Below, one piece after another: positions 1 through 5,989 of a stretch of 64,000 bases of DNA (its first letter is position 1; every line of letters starts with the position of its first letter). The DNA comes from Pseudodesulfovibrio sp. (lineage in GTDB: Bacteria; Desulfobacterota; Desulfovibrionia; Desulfovibrionales; Desulfovibrionaceae). Both the position numbers and the translations under genes were made by a program. The stretch lies in the NCBI GenBank assembly GCA_016744135.1, contig JADGEX010000002.1:186001-250000 (forward strand), written 5' to 3'. The notes below the pieces were generated by a model that saw only the letters and a program-made list of their open reading frames with translations, was not told the origin of the DNA and searched no databases.

Positions 1-62
1 GGAGCCTATCAAGACTAGTATGCTGGAGTTTTAGTTTATTTTAGACAAAAGCTATTTGTTCT

Positions 63-101
63 AAAAGCCTCCCACTTGTTATACACAAGTGGGAGGCTTT
101 T
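63..101. terminator. bidirectional intrinsic terminator
   Basis: A perfect 17-bp stem (AAAAGCCTCCCACTTGT against its complement) surrounds a 5-nt loop TATAC. The A-run on one side and T-run on the other allow termination in both directions. It probably ends a gene left of the window on the plus strand and tRNA-Sec on the minus strand. Confidence 0.85.
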
Positions 102-186
102 GATGTTTATTTAGGGTATGGTCCGAGTGGATCACTCCTAAGGGCAAAACAAATTGTTATATGCAGATGAATTTATTGATAACGAT

Positions 187-280
187 TGGCGGAAGCGTAC
201 AGGAGTCGAACCTGCCCAGGACATCACTGCCCAACATTGGTTTTGAAGACCAAGCGCCACACCGGTGACGAAACGCTTCC
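187..280 (-). tRNA. selC: tRNA-Sec (anticodon TCA)
   Basis: Read on the minus strand the gene starts GGAAGCG and ends CGCTTCC-G-CCA, an acceptor stem with encoded CCA. The anticodon loop is CTTCAAA, giving anticodon TCA, which reads UGA. A long extra arm and the T-arm GCAGGTTCGACTCCTGT match bacterial selenocysteine tRNAs closely, and the length of about 94 nt is that of the family (E. coli selC is 95 nt). It is charged with serine, converted to selenocysteine by SelA, and delivered by SelB. Neither selA nor selB is in the window. Its presence implies that in-frame TGA codons elsewhere in this genome can be sense. Confidence 0.96.
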
Positions 281-408
281 ATGCAACGAATAGGGGATAA
301 CTTCTATCAAGTTTGACGGGTGCCGACAAGCGGGAAGGATCAACCCATGGTTTGGCCCTGAATGAGACTATTTGTTTCATTAAATGTACAAGTTGTTGGT
401 CGTTTTTA

Positions 409-1221
409 TTATCCCACAAGGTTTTTCCATGCTGGTACGTGAAAGATGCAATCTTCAGCTTCTTTTTCCATTTGTAGGAAAAGCGGTATTGGCAGTGTGA
501 GCGTTATTATATCATTTCGGAAGCGTTTGCGCATGACTTCCCGACCATCGGTGCCCATCATGCCCATCACGGCTCTGGGAGCATCCGATTCGGCTTCGGC
601 ATAGGCAAAGGCACTGATGCCACTGCAGTCTGTGCCTTGAGGGATTCGGACGGGGTCGGTTCCTTTCATTACAGAGCCTGCAAGTGTTACAAGTCCTGAT
701 AGTTCAAGTGGATTGACCGGAAAGATTATGGCGCGGATATTTTCATCATTTGAAGTCTCGCTCAGGGGTTTGAAAAGAACATATTTCTGTTTGATATCGT
801 AGCGTGGCAATTCGTGGAGAATCCATTTTTTTGCAAGGTCCAGACTACAATGTCTACGTTCCCCATATTCAAACATGTCCTTCCAACTTTTAGGAACAGA
901 GTCGATCCGTTTTTGATAAGCAGTTTTGTCCTGTGCGGACTTCAGTCCCTTGCTGAATAATGCAGCATGGGTTTCAAGCATTTCTTCCGACGCGTCAAAG
1001 CCTGAACCGAAACCCAAGGCGGCTCGACCGCCGGTACACAGGACGGTTTCGCGGCTTCCTCCAGCGACTTTGCCTTGTGTAGAGGCGTGGGCAAACAGAT
1101 AGAGGACGCAGCCAAATTTATCTTTTTTGAATTGGAACGTGTTTGTGGGGATGGTATCACTCCACACTACTGCTACCGGTGCAAATTCTGGCTTGAGGTT
1201 TTCGACGATGATGCTTTTCAT
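409..1221 (-). CDS. DUF169 family protein
   Basis: The 270-aa product carries the layout of the DUF169 family, whose function is not known. It has an N-terminal part with 'VAVVWSD' and the Cys-containing segment 'ETVLCTGGRAALGFGSG'. A middle 'CSLDLAKKW' and 'YVLFKPLSE' follow, then a C-terminal Cys/Gly segment 'GTDCSGISAFAYAEAESDAPRAV'. The several conserved-looking cysteines would suit a metal or cofactor, but this is inference. There is no signal peptide, so it is likely cytosolic. The gene lies alone on the minus strand, 128 nt from tRNA-Sec, with no obvious operon partner. Confidence 0.8.
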   Translation of the reverse strand: MKSIIVENLKPEFAPVAVVWSDTIPTNTFQFKKDKFGCVLYLFAHASTQGKVAGGSRETVLCTGGRAALGFGSGFDASEEMLETHAALFSKGLKSAQDKTAYQKRIDSVPKSWKDMFEYGERRHCSLDLAKKWILHELPRYDIKQKYVLFKPLSETSNDENIRAIIFPVNPLELSGLVTLAGSVMKGTDPVRIPQGTDCSGISAFAYAEAESDAPRAVMGMMGTDGREVMRKRFRNDIITLTLPIPLFLQMEKEAEDCIFHVPAWKNLVG

Positions 1222-1364
1222 GCTTACTCCCGTGACGATGATTTCATAGTAGAGAAGGTGTTTCCCATGGTGAATTAAGGGGCGGGGGCCGCAATTTTTT
1301 TTAAGGCATTGCAGTTATTGAAGGCGAAGTACAACAAATGATGTGTTTATTTTGTCCTATGCCT

Positions 1365-1399
1365 AAAAAAAAGTCCGCCATGGTATTCGCATGGCGGAC
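1365..1399 (-). terminator. intrinsic terminator of the sigma-factor operon
   Basis: A perfect 10-bp stem (GTCCGCCATG/CATGGCGGAC) with a 7-nt loop is followed on the minus strand by eight Ts. It lies 72 nt beyond the end of the Spy-like gene. Confidence 0.85.
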
Positions 1400-1471
1400 G
1401 GGATGGATATGTTTTAAACAACACAAGTTTTTATTGAATCGCTCATGTTGGAGGTTGGTTTGCGCGAGAGC

Positions 1472-1888
1472 CTAGGGACCAGGCGGTGGCGGTGGAGGTA
1501 AACGAAAGAGACTAAATTTGCGATGACGATGGTTTTTGATCATCTCATCCAATTCTGTCTGCTTTTCCGGGGAAAGATGAACTTTTACCCTGCTGATTCC
1601 GTCATCGAGAATGGCCTTGAGTTTGGGGCCATTTTGCATACGGAATTCATACATTTTATCCATGGTCTTTTCCACTTCAATAATAATGGGAGGCATTTGG
1701 CTGTCAGGAAGATTGAGTTCATCCTGCAAGTGGCCTATAATTTTCCCTTTCAATTTTTCTCGAAATTCAGGGCCTCGACCAAAGGAATCGAAGTGGTGCT
1801 TGATGACTATACCTGTCCCAAGGATGCCGGAGGCTGCCCCGGCCACGAATATAGCGATACATGCGGTCCAAATTTTCCAATTTTTCAT
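1472..1888 (-). CDS. Spy/CpxP-like periplasmic protein, membrane anchored
   Basis: This 138-aa protein begins with a transmembrane or uncleaved signal segment (residues about 5-27, 'WTACIAIFVAGAASGILGTG'). A short charged helical domain follows, with 'LPDSQMPPI', 'KLKAILDDG' and 'KVHLSPEKQTELDEMI', and a proline tail. The LSPEQ-type element and helical content resemble the Spy/CpxP/periplasmic metal-sensor superfamily, in which such proteins act as chaperones or stress sensors. It is the last gene of a three-gene minus-strand operon after an ECF sigma factor and a small membrane protein. A role in sensing or answering envelope stress for that sigma factor is inferred from position. Confidence 0.65.
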   Translation of the reverse strand: MKNWKIWTACIAIFVAGAASGILGTGIVIKHHFDSFGRGPEFREKLKGKIIGHLQDELNLPDSQMPPIIIEVEKTMDKMYEFRMQNGPKLKAILDDGISRVKVHLSPEKQTELDEMIKNHRHRKFSLFRLPPPPPPGP

Positions 1889-1897
1889 GAGTCTCTC

Positions 1898-2197
1898 CTA
1901 AATCATCGATTCCATGATGGTTGGCAAAACAGCCTGGTTACTGAGGGCCGTGTAGATTTCGCCAGAAACATCAACCATGGTCCATGTTGCAAAAACGCCG
2001 AGGACGATCGTCGCCGCAATGGCGGCAGCGGTGAGTCGGAGTGCCAGTCGGTCGAATTCAAATGTGATTCCGGTCTGATCTGTTCTACCAACTTCTGCCA
2101 TGATGGAATTTCGCCATGCTGGGGTGGGTGTCCATTCCGGACGGTTGGCATGGGCTTCCTTAAGTAGCCGATGGATATGTTCGTTTTTACGCTTCAT
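1898..2197 (-). CDS. putative anti-sigma factor (small single-span membrane protein)
   Basis: The start is placed at the ATG at 2197 because AAGGAGG stands 5 nt upstream. A longer frame from 2218 has no such site. The 99-aa product has a charged cytoplasmic N-terminus ('KRKNEHIHRLLKEAHANRPEW'), one transmembrane helix ('LTAAAIAATIVLGVFATW') and a short outside tail. Its start overlaps the sigma-factor stop by 11 nt, the translational coupling usual for sigma/anti-sigma pairs. No HCC zinc motif is visible, so it is not a typical ZAS-domain anti-sigma factor. The assignment rests on topology and operon context. Confidence 0.6.
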   Translation of the reverse strand: MKRKNEHIHRLLKEAHANRPEWTPTPAWRNSIMAEVGRTDQTGITFEFDRLALRLTAAAIAATIVLGVFATWTMVDVSGEIYTALSNQAVLPTIMESMI

Positions 2198-2786
2198 GCG
2201 CCCCTCCTTGGATGCCACAGCGTTCCAGAAAAACTCTGAGTTTCCGTTTAGCTCGATAGGCGCGAATCTTGACGTTGGGGACGCTGATGTCCAGCATTTG
2301 AGCAGTCTCCTTAATCGTCCGTTCTTCCAGATAGGTCAGAGTGAGCACCATCCGGTCCATGGGCGACACGTGTGCTAGCGCCATATCAAGAATTTCTCGG
2401 GCCTCGCGTTGCCTGGCTTGTGATTCAAATATTTCATTTGAACCGGGAGCCATGACCGTTTCAAGCCATTGTTGACCGTTTTCACTCATGTCACAAACCG
2501 GAGCTTCCTTGTTTCGGTATTGCTTGCGCCAGAAGTCGTGACAACTGCGCAGGGCAATGGTGGTCAACCAGTTGCGAAAGGGTTTGACTGGTGCGTATCC
2601 GGTCAGACTTTTGTATGCTCGGATAAAGGTGTCATGAGCGACTTCAGCCACGTGTTGTCCTGGTACATGGGCCGCAACGATCCGTGAGACATGTCCTTCA
2701 TGGCGTTCCAGCAGGAGCGCAAAGGCGTCGCGGTCGCCACCCAACACTTGGTCGATGACGAATGTGTCGTCCTGTTTTCCGGGCAT
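2187..2786 (-). CDS. ECF-family RNA polymerase sigma factor
   Basis: The 199-aa product shows region 2 ('AFALLLERHEGHVSRIVAAHV', 'VAEVAHDTFIRAYKSL', 'PFRNWLTTIALRSCHDFWRK') and region 4 ('MDRMVLTLTYLEERTIKETAQML', 'VPNVKIRAYRAKRKL'). Region 3 is absent, as in ECF sigma factors. A ribosome site AAGGG precedes the ATG. It heads an operon with a membrane protein and a Spy-like protein, the usual layout in which an envelope signal releases the sigma factor. A long inverted repeat lies about 105 nt upstream. The trigger and the regulon cannot be read from the sequence. Confidence 0.9.
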   Translation of the reverse strand: MPGKQDDTFVIDQVLGGDRDAFALLLERHEGHVSRIVAAHVPGQHVAEVAHDTFIRAYKSLTGYAPVKPFRNWLTTIALRSCHDFWRKQYRNKEAPVCDMSENGQQWLETVMAPGSNEIFESQARQREAREILDMALAHVSPMDRMVLTLTYLEERTIKETAQMLDISVPNVKIRAYRAKRKLRVFLERCGIQGGAHEA

Positions 2787-3117
2787 CTGACCCTTTTCGC
2801 AATAAATTTATCTATCTTTAACAGGTGGCATTGCGTGAATACAAGTACTTGGTCGACTGCGTCCCTGTTTTTGTTGGCGTTTAAGCCTGTCAGGTTTGCC
2901 GCCGCTGTCCGAATACATCTAGACAACACTCTTATCTCCTGAAATCAGACAGCGGCGGTAAAACCTGCTTTCACGAGTATAATCGTTGGTGCGAAGGCAG
3001 AGGTTACATTAATGAATGTTTTTTTGAAAATCGATTGTAAAGCCTATGGTTGCACATTGTTGACGAAAGAGAATGGAAAACTTACGTGGGATTTTCATCA
3101 TAAAAAAGGAGTTTTTA
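2787..3117. other. divergent intergenic region
   Basis: The 331 nt between the sigma-factor gene and the divergent monooxygenase gene contain a long imperfect inverted repeat (2891-2967) and nothing else that could be supported. No convincing ECF-type promoter was recognised. Confidence 0.6.
2891..2967. repeat. long inverted repeat upstream of the ECF sigma gene
   Basis: The left arm (2891-2909) reads CAGGTTTGCCGCCGCTGTC. The right arm (2948-2967) is its complement with one extra base and one change. The 38-nt loop is rich in A and T. There is no U-run on either side, so it is not an ordinary terminator. It could be a leader structure of the sigma operon, a regulator site or a remnant of a small mobile repeat. 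Confidence 0.7.
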
Positions 3118-3417
3118 ATGGCTTTGACATATGTATCCGCCACCGTGATGGCCAAGGACGGCTGCGAAGCCGCGCTGGAAGCGGAATTGGCGAAAGTTGT
3201 TTCAGTGGTTCGTACAGAAAACGGCTGCATCCGTTATGATCTGCATAAATCCGAATACGCCAATGTATTTCTGTTTTATGAAATTTGGGAAAGCCCGGCA
3301 CATTTGGCGGCACATGGAAAGACTCCACATATGGCGGCCATGAGTCAGGCCACAGCGGACCTCGTGGCCGGTCCTTCTGAGGTCAACATCTGGGAAGCCG
3401 TCGACGTCGCCAAGTAA
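3118..3417 (+). CDS. antibiotic-biosynthesis-monooxygenase (ABM) domain protein
   Basis: The ATG at 3118 has AAAAAAGGAG eight bases upstream; an earlier frame start at 3073 lacks a ribosome site. The 99-aa product is a single ferredoxin-like ABM fold: 'ALTYVSATVMAKDG', 'LEAELAKVVSVVRTENGCIRYDLHKS', 'FLFYEIWESPAHLAAHGKTPHMAAM'. The conserved Glu/Trp and His positions of the YgiN-like quinol monooxygenase group are present. Such proteins are dimeric, cofactor-free oxygenases or heme/quinol-related enzymes; the substrate here is unknown. It is a single-gene unit closed by a strong terminator. Confidence 0.85.
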   Translation: MALTYVSATVMAKDGCEAALEAELAKVVSVVRTENGCIRYDLHKSEYANVFLFYEIWESPAHLAAHGKTPHMAAMSQATADLVAGPSEVNIWEAVDVAK

Positions 3418-3433
3418 TCAGAGCAATATACCC

Positions 3434-3476
3434 ATATAAAAAGCCCTGAAGTAAATATACTCAGGGCTTTTTATAT
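3434..3476. terminator. bidirectional intrinsic terminator
   Basis: A perfect 16-bp stem (ATATAAAAAGCCCTGA and its complement) closes the ABM gene. The A/T tracts on both flanks let it also serve the convergent nitrilase transcript. Confidence 0.85.
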
Positions 3477-3483
3477 ATGTTTT

Positions 3484-3582
3484 TTCGCCGAAGGCGACAC
3501 GGGATTCTCAAGGCCCTCGGCCTTGAGCCGTCGGAGACGAAATTATTTGAAAAATCCGCCAAAGGCGGCATCTTCAAAATTA
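3484..3582. repeat. cluster of short palindromes, member of a dispersed repeat family
   Basis: Three consecutive small hairpins occur: CGCCGAAGGCG, CTCAAGGCCCTCGGCCTTGAG and CCGCCAAAGGCGG. The last sits inside a larger AT-rich inverted repeat (TTTGAA ... TTCAAA). The block CGCCAAAGGCG followed by CATCTTC recurs at 22915-22937 on the other strand. This points to a REP-like intergenic family rather than a plain terminator. Confidence 0.65.
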
Positions 3583-4518
3583 TTCAGCTGAATTATCATT
3601 GTTAATACAAGAAACCGCAGGTCTTGGCCGTTCGTCCACAGAGAGTTTGAATACATCCGGGCGGGCGTAATGCCCTGCAATGTCCATGTCGTAACGTGCC
3701 CTGACAATGTCATCGAGATCAATCTCTGCGGAGATCAGGCCTTCTTCGCCGCGTAAAGGACCGGCCAGAATATCACCCATGGGTGATATGATGATGGAGT
3801 TGCCGCGAATAAGAGGCTCGTCGGCAGGCCATGCCGAATCGTGGTGTGTTTTTCCGTTCGGCGGCCCTTGATACTGACATGCACTGACGAGGAAATTTCG
3901 GCCTTCGTAGGCGATGAACTGCATGCTCGCCACCCAGATGTCGCGAGCGTCCACGGTGGGCGCACACCAAATGTCCATGCCTTTGCCATACATAGTGGCG
4001 CGAAGCAAAGGCATGTAGTTCTCCCAACAGATGGCACCAGCCACGCGTCCGGCAGATGTTTCTACGACAGGCAGTGTGGAGCCGTCGCCTTGTCCCCAAA
4101 CTAATCGTTCTGTGGCTGTAGGCATGAGCTTGCGGTGTTTGCCCGCTATGGTGCCGTCCTCGGCAATGAATAGGGCTGTGCAGTATAAGGTGGAACCACC
4201 GCGTTCAATGATGCCGACGACCATGGTGGTTGTGCATCGTTTGGCCAATCCGCAGAGTTTGGCGACTTCTGGGCCATCAATGTCAACCGCTTCATTCCAA
4301 TATTCGAGAAAGTCTTCGCGTCCTTCAGGGGTACGATAGCCGAGCTTGGTGCCGAAGTCGGCCCCTTTTGGGTAGCCGCCCAGGATAGCTTCGGGCAATA
4401 CCAACAGGCTGCACCCGGATTCATGAATCTGTGTCTCATATCCCAATATTTTTTCAACAGTGGCCGCTGTGCCTTGATCCGAGCCGATCTGTAATGCGGC
4501 GATGATGGATTTCTTCAT
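3580..4518 (-). CDS. nitrilase (carbon-nitrogen hydrolase)
   Basis: The start at 4518 has GGAGA at the right spacing; the longer upstream frame is not needed. The 312-aa protein has the nitrilase catalytic triad: Glu43 in '[15 protein letters not shown]', Lys130 in 'GKHRKLMPT' and Cys164 in '[13 protein letters not shown]'. The CWExxMP signature is that of true nitrilases (EC 3.5.5.-), which turn organic nitriles into carboxylic acids and ammonia, rather than of amidases. It could supply nitrogen or detoxify nitriles; the preferred nitrile cannot be told. It is monocistronic, between tRNA-Glu and a repeat cluster. Confidence 0.92.
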   Translation of the reverse strand: MKKSIIAALQIGSDQGTAATVEKILGYETQIHESGCSLLVLPEAILGGYPKGADFGTKLGYRTPEGREDFLEYWNEAVDIDGPEVAKLCGLAKRCTTTMVVGIIERGGSTLYCTALFIAEDGTIAGKHRKLMPTATERLVWGQGDGSTLPVVETSAGRVAGAICWENYMPLLRATMYGKGMDIWCAPTVDARDIWVASMQFIAYEGRNFLVSACQYQGPPNGKTHHDSAWPADEPLIRGNSIIISPMGDILAGPLRGEEGLISAEIDLDDIVRARYDMDIAGHYARPDVFKLSVDERPRPAVSCINNDNSAE

Positions 4519-4599
4519 GATGAATCTCCAGTGGTTTGGTCGAAAAAGTACGGCAGGCTGGCTGGTTATGCAAGAGAAGAGAGAGGGGACGTCGGGCAT

Positions 4600-4633
4600 A
4601 AAAAAAGAAGTAACTGCTTGTGCAATTACTTCT
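4600..4633 (-). terminator. terminator of tRNA-Glu (first copy)
   Basis: The stem AGAAGTAACTGC / GCAATTACTTCT lies just past the tRNA 3' end with a T-run on the minus strand. A T-run also follows on the plus strand. It resembles the terminator of the second tRNA-Glu copy at 10311-10344. Confidence 0.75.
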
Positions 4634-4642
4634 GTTTTTTTG

Positions 4643-4720
4643 TGGCGTCCCCAAGGGGATTTGAACCCCTGTTAACGGCGTGAAAGGCCGCCGTCCTGGA
4701 CCAGGCTAGACGATGGGGAC
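4643..4720 (-). tRNA. tRNA-Glu (anticodon TTC), copy 1
   Basis: On the minus strand it starts GTCCCCATCGTCTAGCC and ends GGGGAC-G-CCA with encoded CCA. The anticodon loop is CTTTCAC, giving TTC. The T-arm AGGGGTTCAAATCCCCT is canonical. An identical copy lies at 10357-10434. Confidence 0.96.
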
Positions 4721-4929
4721 GCACTATTTTCAAACGGATTTGCTGGTCAGCTCCAATCCGTGAAGGGCGTGTTTTACATAAAACTGGAGGCTTGGCAAGC
4801 CCTAGCTGTATCTTTCTGCATTTTTTTTGAGAATGAATGATGGAGGTGTTTTTTTTCAATGTTTGATTATACGTTTTTTTAATGTATATCATTCAATAAT
4901 TATTGGGATTACATATACCGGAGGTGGCT

Positions 4930-5919
4930 ATGAAACGGATATTGTGGATTGGTGCTTTGTTTATTGCTTTTGTACTGTTGGTACCTGTGTTGGGTGTTGC
5001 GGGACAAGACAATTTGGACTTGTGGCAGAAAGGGGAGATCAAGACTTCCATAGTTCAGTTTGTGGAAGAGATCGTGGATGAATCGGGTCCGTATTATCTG
5101 CCGCCGGAGGACAGGATTGCGACTTTTGATATGGATGGAACAATTTTGTTGGAAAAACCGCAGTATGTTGTTTTTGATTTTGCTGAACGTCAGTTACTCA
5201 AGCGCATAGAGGGCGATGCTTCTCTCAAGAACGTCCAGCCATATAAAGCTGTGGTTGAAAAGGATCTGTCGTACTTTAGTCACGATCCATATGCGGAGAA
5301 CAGTTTGTATGCCATTTTGCTTTATGCCACGGACGGATTCACCGATGCGCAGTATAATGCTGCTCTTGCAAAGTATTTTGCACAGGTGAAGGATAAACGG
5401 TTTGGTTTGAGCTACGATAGGCTGGTGTATGCGCCCGTGGTGCAATTGATAGATTACCTCAAGGCGCATCAGTTTACCGTATATATTTGTTCCGGGTCTG
5501 ATCCGCAGTTCACCCGCGGGTTCGCATTGGAGGCAGCACATATAACTCCGGAGAATGTTATCGGGACAACAGTGCTTACCACGTGGGACCGAGAGAGAAA
5601 GGACGCTGATTTTGTACGGCAGCATGAATTTGTGAAGCCAATCAACGATAAAGAGGGCAAACCTGTTAATATTCGGAACAAAATTGGCCGGGTTCCCGTG
5701 TTCGCATTGGGCAACTCCGGTGGCGATTTCCATATGCTTGAATACTCCAAGGCAGCGGCTCACAGTATTCAATTGATCGTCAATCACGATGATCCCGAGC
5801 GGGAGTATCAGTACAAGGATGAGGAAATGAGAACCATGTGCCGCGAAAATGGATGGCATGAAATCAGTATGAAAAAGGATTTCAAGGTGGTTTTTGCGGA
5901 AGTTGATGCAAAAAAATAA
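4930..5919 (+). CDS. exported HAD-superfamily phosphatase
   Basis: The start at 4930 follows GGAGGTGGCT. The 329-aa product has a signal peptide ('KRILWIGALFIAFVLLVPVLGVAG') and then a HAD hydrolase domain. Visible are motif I 'IATFDMDGTIL' (DxDGT nucleophile), motif II 'VYICSGSDPQF' and motif IV 'ALGNSGGDFHMLEYS'. A helical cap of about 100 residues lies between motifs I and II, as in the phosphoserine-phosphatase-like subgroup. Export suggests periplasmic phosphomonoester hydrolysis; the substrate is unknown. The gene is a single unit, convergent with an octaheme cytochrome gene and sharing its terminator. Confidence 0.88.
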   Translation: MKRILWIGALFIAFVLLVPVLGVAGQDNLDLWQKGEIKTSIVQFVEEIVDESGPYYLPPEDRIATFDMDGTILLEKPQYVVFDFAERQLLKRIEGDASLKNVQPYKAVVEKDLSYFSHDPYAENSLYAILLYATDGFTDAQYNAALAKYFAQVKDKRFGLSYDRLVYAPVVQLIDYLKAHQFTVYICSGSDPQFTRGFALEAAHITPENVIGTTVLTTWDRERKDADFVRQHEFVKPINDKEGKPVNIRNKIGRVPVFALGNSGGDFHMLEYSKAAAHSIQLIVNHDDPEREYQYKDEEMRTMCRENGWHEISMKKDFKVVFAEVDAKK

Positions 5920-5935
5920 CGTGTCGAAATAGATG

Positions 5936-5972
5936 AAAGGCCCCGGAGCATCGTGCACCGGGGCCTTTTTTT
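5936..5972. terminator. shared bidirectional terminator
   Basis: AAAGGCCCCGG pairs with CCGGGGCCTTT, with an inner GCA/TGC extension and seven Ts on the plus strand. It lies between the convergent phosphatase and cytochrome genes. Confidence 0.9.
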
Positions 5973-5989
5973 GATGTTTTTCAGGTTGG

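Larger units (their letters stand above)
1..408. other. intergenic stretch with tRNA-Sec and a terminator
   Basis: No protein gene is supported here. It holds a strong hairpin at 63-101 and tRNA-Sec on the minus strand. A 93-codon minus-strand reading frame runs through the tRNA gene and is not credible as a protein. Confidence 0.7.

Noticed and set aside
138-419. 93-codon minus-strand frame
   Set aside because: It runs through tRNA-Sec and shows no family-like content.
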